Assembly (NCBI GenBank): GCA_009839775.1
Contig: VXOZ01000318.1
Location: forward strand, 1 to 9,020
Length of the DNA: 9,020 nt
Origin: Chloroflexota bacterium
GTDB taxonomy: Bacteria > Chloroflexota > UBA11872 > VXOZ01
Reading direction: 5' to 3'
Shown here: piece after piece, positions 6,359 to 9,020 of the stretch
Layout of the letters: each line of letters opens with the position of its first letter
Numbering within the stretch: the stretch's first letter is position 1
The notes under the pieces: model-generated
The model's input: the letters and a program-made list of their open reading frames with translations, nothing else
Told to the model about the DNA's origin: nothing
Databases searched by the model: none
Program-made: the position numbers and the translations under genes

Positions 6359-6419
6359 ACCTCTCTCCCTGGGAGACCTTTGCGTAACCACCTGTGGGCG
6401 AGAAACCTCTCTCCCTGGG
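6359..6419. repeat. Pair of 15-bp direct repeats (ACCTCTCTCCCTGGG)
   Basis: The 15-mer ACCTCTCTCCCTGGG occurs at 6359-6373 and again at 6405-6419, 46 bases apart. Both copies can pair with CCAGGGGAGAGG-type sequence just downstream (6437-6449), so the unit may be a partly duplicated arm of one palindromic element. Confidence 0.8.
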
Positions 6420-6429
6420 GAAAGAAACC

Positions 6430-6463
6430 CCCTCTCCCAGGGGAGAGGGTTGGGGTGAGGGGA
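6430..6463. repeat. CCCTCTCC hairpin followed by GGTTGGGGTGAGGGG
   Basis: CCCTCTCC (6430-6437) and GGAGAGGG (6442-6449) form a perfect 8-bp stem with loop CAGG, followed by a G-rich tail to 6463. The same pattern of a CCCTCTCCC/GGGAGAGGG palindrome with a GGGTGAGGGG tail is a familiar non-coding repeat in many bacterial genomes. It ends 67 bases before the creatininase-family start and could terminate readthrough or shape the leader of that gene. Confidence 0.75.
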
Positions 6464-6530
6464 AAATTGGCTTTGTCCACAATGCCTGCCTGGATAGAGT
6501 TGGACGATTTCGTAGCAGAAAGAGGAAGTG

Positions 6531-7307
6531 ATGAGCGAGCACCATTGGTTCGACGACTTGCAGGACGAGGATTTCTTGAGTTGGGCTTCTACCTTCGAAG
6601 AAGTGGAGAAAAGTGGCTGCGACACAGCGCTCTTCTGCATCGGCGCCATCGAGCAACACTCGTACCATATGCCCCTCGGCACCGACTGGCTGCTCGGTCT
6701 CTCCGGCAGCCGCTTGCTGGCGCGGGAGCTGGCCAAGCGCGGCCTGATCGTCTATCTCTTGCCGCCGATCCCCATCGGCACGTCGAGCGAGTTCCTCAAT
6801 TACAAAGGGACTCTGAGCTTGGCTCCCAACACCGTGGCGTCGATTCTGCAGGACACCGCCGCCTGCCTCAAACGCCAGGGCTTCAAGCGCATGATCGTCA
6901 CCAGTTCCCACGGCGGCAACTGGATTCTCAAGCCCACCATCCGCGAGCTCAATATGTGGGATCCGGACTTCCTCGTAATGTGGGGTGCGCCCGTGGGCGC
7001 GGGCGGTTCCGGCCCCGGCAAGGACCGGCACTCCGGCGAGAGCGAGACCTCCCGCCTCATGTACGCCTATCCCGAACTGATGCGTACGGAGAAGGTTGTC
7101 GACTCGTCTCCCGACCTTGGTTCTGAGTTCGTGGACATGATCCCAACGGAATACTACACGCCGAGCGGCGTGTGGGGCTTTCCCACCAAAGCCGACCGTG
7201 ACGCTGGCGAGGAACGCACAAAGCAAGGGGTGGAGCGCCAGGCCGAATATATCATAGAGACCATTGCCAAGCTCGACGAAATGCGCCGCGAACACGAGCA
7301 GGGGTGA
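6531..7307 (+). CDS. Creatininase-family protein (metal-dependent amidohydrolase)
   Basis: A 258-residue cytoplasmic protein of standard family length. The creatininase fold uses a binuclear metal site to open cyclic amides or hydrolyse formamides. Visible residues are GAIEQHSYHMPLGTDW with Glu41, His43 and Asp52; their 2- and 9-residue spacing equals the metal triad of creatininase. Next come IPIGTSSEFLNYKGTLSL (family signature), SSHGGNW with His127, and HSGESETS with Glu170, the usual late Glu ligand. Family members include creatininase, FAPy deformylase and mycofactocin-linked peptidases, and the sequence does not separate these. No mycofactocin or riboflavin genes are nearby. ATG 6531 follows AGAGGAAGTG; the GTG at 6528 is too close to the ribosome binding site. 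It may be transcribed with the methyltransferase 97 bases downstream. Together with the COG3964-type and enolase-superfamily genes it suggests local catabolic capacity, but that link is inference. Confidence 0.93.
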   Translation: MSEHHWFDDLQDEDFLSWASTFEEVEKSGCDTALFCIGAIEQHSYHMPLGTDWLLGLSGSRLLARELAKRGLIVYLLPPIPIGTSSEFLNYKGTLSLAPNTVASILQDTAACLKRQGFKRMIVTSSHGGNWILKPTIRELNMWDPDFLVMWGAPVGAGGSGPGKDRHSGESETSRLMYAYPELMRTEKVVDSSPDLGSEFVDMIPTEYYTPSGVWGFPTKADRDAGEERTKQGVERQAEYIIETIAKLDEMRREHEQG

Positions 7308-7404
7308 TCAATCGCAGATCTTGGGCGCTAGGAACATAGGGATAGTTTCCCCAACGAGAGTCTCCGCGCTAGAGCGGAAGGGTCACCTGAAGGAGATCCG
7401 ATCA

Positions 7405-8103
7405 GTGAGCCAGATGGAACCCTCAACTCCGGTGAAGCTAGGCCTTATGGAGGGCTACTCGCGCTGGGCAAAGAGCTACAACACGACGTGGAACACGCTC
7501 ATAGCCACCGAGGAGGTGTACTCGCTCGACCTACTGGCTAGCCTGGAGGGTAAGACCGCGCTCGACGCCGGCGCCGGGACCGGTCGGTTCGCACTCAAGC
7601 TTGCACGGCGGGGCTGGCAGGTCACGGCCATTGAGCCCAATCCCGGTATGCGAGCCATTGCGCAACGCGCCGCGGCCCGTGAGCACATCCACATTGAGTT
7701 CGTGAGTTCCTCGCTAGAGGACGATGTGCCGGTCGAGTCCGCCGCCTTCGATCTGGTGGTGTGCGCGCTGACTCTGTGCCATGTCGCGAATCTCAGAGGC
7801 GCAGTCAGTGAATTCTACCGCATTATGGCGCCTGGCGCTCATCTGCTCATCACCGACGTACATCCCGACTTCGTCTCCTGTGGAATGCCGACACAGTTCG
7901 TCGAGGACGGCGTAACCTATCACCTGCCCAACGAGCCACATACGCGCGACGACTATCTCCAAGCTGTGACTGGTGCCGGACTCACCCTATCCGCCGTGCG
8001 GGACGTTCTCGGCTACGAGGTCCCAGGGGAGTTCGAGACTGAATTCATGCGCAAGAACTTCGGGTCAGTGAGTTTTGCCTTGATCGTCTTGGCACGCAAA
8101 TGA
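7405..8103 (+). CDS. Class I SAM-dependent methyltransferase, substrate unknown
   Basis: A 232-residue cytoplasmic enzyme expected to transfer a methyl group from S-adenosylmethionine. The Rossmann-fold motifs are clear: motif I ALDAGAGTGRF (Asp54, Gly56, Gly58, Gly60), acidic residue Glu77 at the end of strand 2 (AIEPNPGM) that should bind the ribose hydroxyls, motif II-like SSLEDDVP, and FDLVVCALTLCHV as motif IV. The pattern fits the Methyltransf_11/UbiE-like small-molecule group; it has no membrane segment or fused domain. The start is GTG 7405, which has AAGGAG 9 bases upstream; the ATG at 7414 is too far from it, and upstream in-frame codons would overlap the creatininase-family gene. 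The N-terminal YSRWAKSYN segment is typical of family members. The gene follows the creatininase-family gene on the same strand but with a 97-base gap, so co-transcription is possible rather than certain. Confidence 0.9.
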   Translation: MSQMEPSTPVKLGLMEGYSRWAKSYNTTWNTLIATEEVYSLDLLASLEGKTALDAGAGTGRFALKLARRGWQVTAIEPNPGMRAIAQRAAAREHIHIEFVSSSLEDDVPVESAAFDLVVCALTLCHVANLRGAVSEFYRIMAPGAHLLITDVHPDFVSCGMPTQFVEDGVTYHLPNEPHTRDDYLQAVTGAGLTLSAVRDVLGYEVPGEFETEFMRKNFGSVSFALIVLARK

Positions 8104-8311
8104 AGATAAACACCGACGCCAGGCTCAACGAGCCCGTCTGTTGCGGGACGCTACCGTCATTTTGTAGGCTCTCTCGTGAGAACTCGTTGTGCTGTGGCCT
8201 GCCGGCTCTTGAAGTCTGCAAGTCTGGGAGCCCGCTCCCGTGCTTGTCTCAGCATCCGAACAGCGCTTATTGCTGTCCCTATGGTCAAGCTAGGTGAATA
8301 TCCCAGTAACG

Positions 8312-8341
8312 TTGACAACTCAGTAATTTCCGCGCTACCGT
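8312..8341 (+). promoter_or_regulatory. Possible promoter for the GalU-like gene
   Basis: A perfect -35 hexamer TTGACA at 8312-8317 is followed after 18 bases by TACCGT (8336-8341), a poor -10 match. It ends 42 bases before the ATG at 8384 on the correct strand. The rest of the 280-base gap after the methyltransferase (8104-8383) shows only a small GGGAGC/GCTCCC palindrome (about 8228-8241) and nothing that looks like a gene or RNA. Confidence 0.4.
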
Positions 8342-8383
8342 GAATCAGGTTCATTAGGCCGTCTCAATGGAGCATGCCCTCTC

Positions 8384-9020
8384 ATGGCGCAGCAATCCCA
8401 CGTCTCCAAGGCCGTAATCCTCGTTGCCGGTCTCGGCACCCGGCTCCTCCCTGCCACCAAGTCCCAGCCCAAGGAAATGCTGCCCGTCGGCCGCAAACCG
8501 GTGGTGCAGTACGTGGTGGAGGAGATGGAGCAGGCCGGCATCAACCAGATTCTCTTCGTAACCGGCCGCAAGAAGTGGTCAATCGAAGACCACTTCGACC
8601 GCGATCCCGAACTGGAAGAGCGGCTCGGCAACGATGACCTGGAGTTGGCGGAGCGGCTGCCGAACTTCGATACGCTCCTCCACGTCTTCTACACGCGCCA
8701 GAGCGTGCAGACCGGCCAAGCGGATGCCGTGCGGCTCGCTCAGGAGTTCGTCGGCGACGAGCCGTTTGTCGTGGCTTTTGGCGACACCATTATCAAGGGC
8801 GGCAACCTCCTGCGCCGCATGATTGACAGCCATGCGCAGAGCGGCGCTGTCTGCACCATGGCCGTGGAACGCGTCGCGCCGCAGGATGCCCATCGCTACG
8901 GGGTCGTGAAACCAACCGGCAAGTCGGGACCTGACTTTGCTATCGAAGGCATCGTGGAGAAACCGCCGCGCGGCACGGAGCCGAGCAACTTTGCCGTGGT
9001 GCCCCGGTACATCATGAATA
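8384..9020 (+). CDS. galU: UTP-glucose-1-phosphate uridylyltransferase-like nucleotidyltransferase, C-terminus cut by window edge
   Basis: The frame stays open for 212 codons to the window end. The product should form UDP-glucose from UTP and glucose-1-phosphate, feeding polysaccharide and glycolipid synthesis. Residues 10-34 carry the nucleotide-binding loop AGLGTRLLPATKSQPKEMLP, close to the GalU consensus, with Arg20 and Lys30 as expected. Next come QYVVEEMEQAGI, VTGRKKWSIEDHFD (59-72), ELEERL and a TRQ motif. FGDT with Asp134 stands where GalU usually has GDD or PDV, and QTGQADAV replaces the usual GLGHAV, so this is a divergent member. YGVVKP and EGIVEKPP follow. ATG 8384 is the only in-frame start nearby, with GGAG 11 bases upstream. 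A different sugar-1-phosphate or nucleotide is possible; the gene symbol marks family level only. Confidence 0.88.
   Translation, partial: MAQQSHVSKAVILVAGLGTRLLPATKSQPKEMLPVGRKPVVQYVVEEMEQAGINQILFVTGRKKWSIEDHFDRDPELEERLGNDDLELAERLPNFDTLLHVFYTRQSVQTGQADAVRLAQEFVGDEPFVVAFGDTIIKGGNLLRRMIDSHAQSGAVCTMAVERVAPQDAHRYGVVKPTGKSGPDFAIEGIVEKPPRGTEPSNFAVVPRYIMN

Larger units (their letters stand above)
6170..6530. other. Repeat-rich intergenic region
   Basis: These 361 bases between the lipoprotein and creatininase-family genes contain no convincing gene. From left to right they hold a small CCGTC/GACGG inverted repeat just after the lipoprotein stop, a 9-bp-stem hairpin (6251-6279) with an overlapping CTGAGC/GCTCAG stem, copy B of the 40-bp repeat (6305-6344), a pair of 15-bp direct repeats (6359-6373 and 6405-6419), and a hairpin rich in CCCTCTCC (6430-6449). 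The run of short palindromes suggests a composite of miniature, non-coding dispersed repeats. An open frame through this block (from 6212, plus) is read from repeat DNA and is not called. Confidence 0.75.

Noticed and set aside
6305..6463. CRISPR-like array made of the repeats in the 6.3-6.5 kb gap
   Set aside because: The repeats are of different types, unequally spaced and at most two copies each; there are no regular spacers and no cas genes.
6219..7295. Long minus-strand frame across the repeat cluster and the creatininase-family gene
   Set aside because: No domain is recognisable, and it runs through non-coding repeats and antisense to a clear gene.
8104..8383. tRNA or small structured RNA in the gap before the GalU-like gene
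   Set aside because: No cloverleaf or TTCGA-type arm could be assembled; only a short GGGAGC/GCTCCC palindrome with a 2-base centre is present.

Overview
The window looks like a piece of a high-GC bacterial chromosome, most plausibly from an uncultured Chloroflexota-like lineage. That placement is an inference from three things: mixed ATG/GTG starts with purine-rich ribosome binding sites, an AMIN-like/Gmad2 lipoprotein, and a set of short GC-rich palindromic repeats in the gaps between genes. No rRNA, tRNA, CRISPR array, transposase or integrase is visible. Two real genes run off the window: a class A penicillin-binding protein at the left edge and a GalU-type nucleotidyltransferase at the right edge.

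Layout: (1) 1-924, minus strand, is the N-terminal part of a bifunctional peptidoglycan synthase whose transglycosylase domain is intact in the visible portion. (2) A non-coding gap of 334 bp separates it from a divergent plus-strand secreted polysaccharide deacetylase (1259-2209) with a twin-arginine-like signal. (3) 2273-3433, minus strand and convergent with the deacetylase, is a mandelate racemase/muconate lactonizing (enolase superfamily) enzyme. (4) A 485-bp divergent gap (3434-3918) holds a small hairpin repeat, a perfect TATAAT box, and an odd duplication of the start region of the next gene around a 40-bp repeat. (5) 3919-5100, plus strand, is an amidohydrolase-superfamily metallohydrolase of the COG3964 type. 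(6) 5270-6169, plus strand, is a lipoprotein with an AMIN-like domain followed by a Gmad2 immunoglobulin-like domain. (7) 6170-6530 is packed with repeats and hairpins, including a second exact copy of the 40-bp repeat. (8) 6531-7307 is a creatininase-family amidohydrolase, 7405-8103 a class I SAM methyltransferase, and 8384-9020 the start of a UTP-glucose-1-phosphate uridylyltransferase-like protein, all on the plus strand.

Two themes are interleaved. The cell-envelope genes are the PBP, the deacetylase, the Gmad2 lipoprotein and the GalU-like enzyme. The small-molecule catabolic enzymes are the enolase-superfamily enzyme, the COG3964-type hydrolase and the creatininase-family hydrolase; their substrates cannot be read from sequence. 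No single new defence or mobile system is evident. The most unusual signals are the repeat-associated duplication of a gene start at about 3806-3932, the repeat cluster at 6250-6463, and the replacement of an expected catalytic lysine by tyrosine in the enolase-superfamily enzyme.
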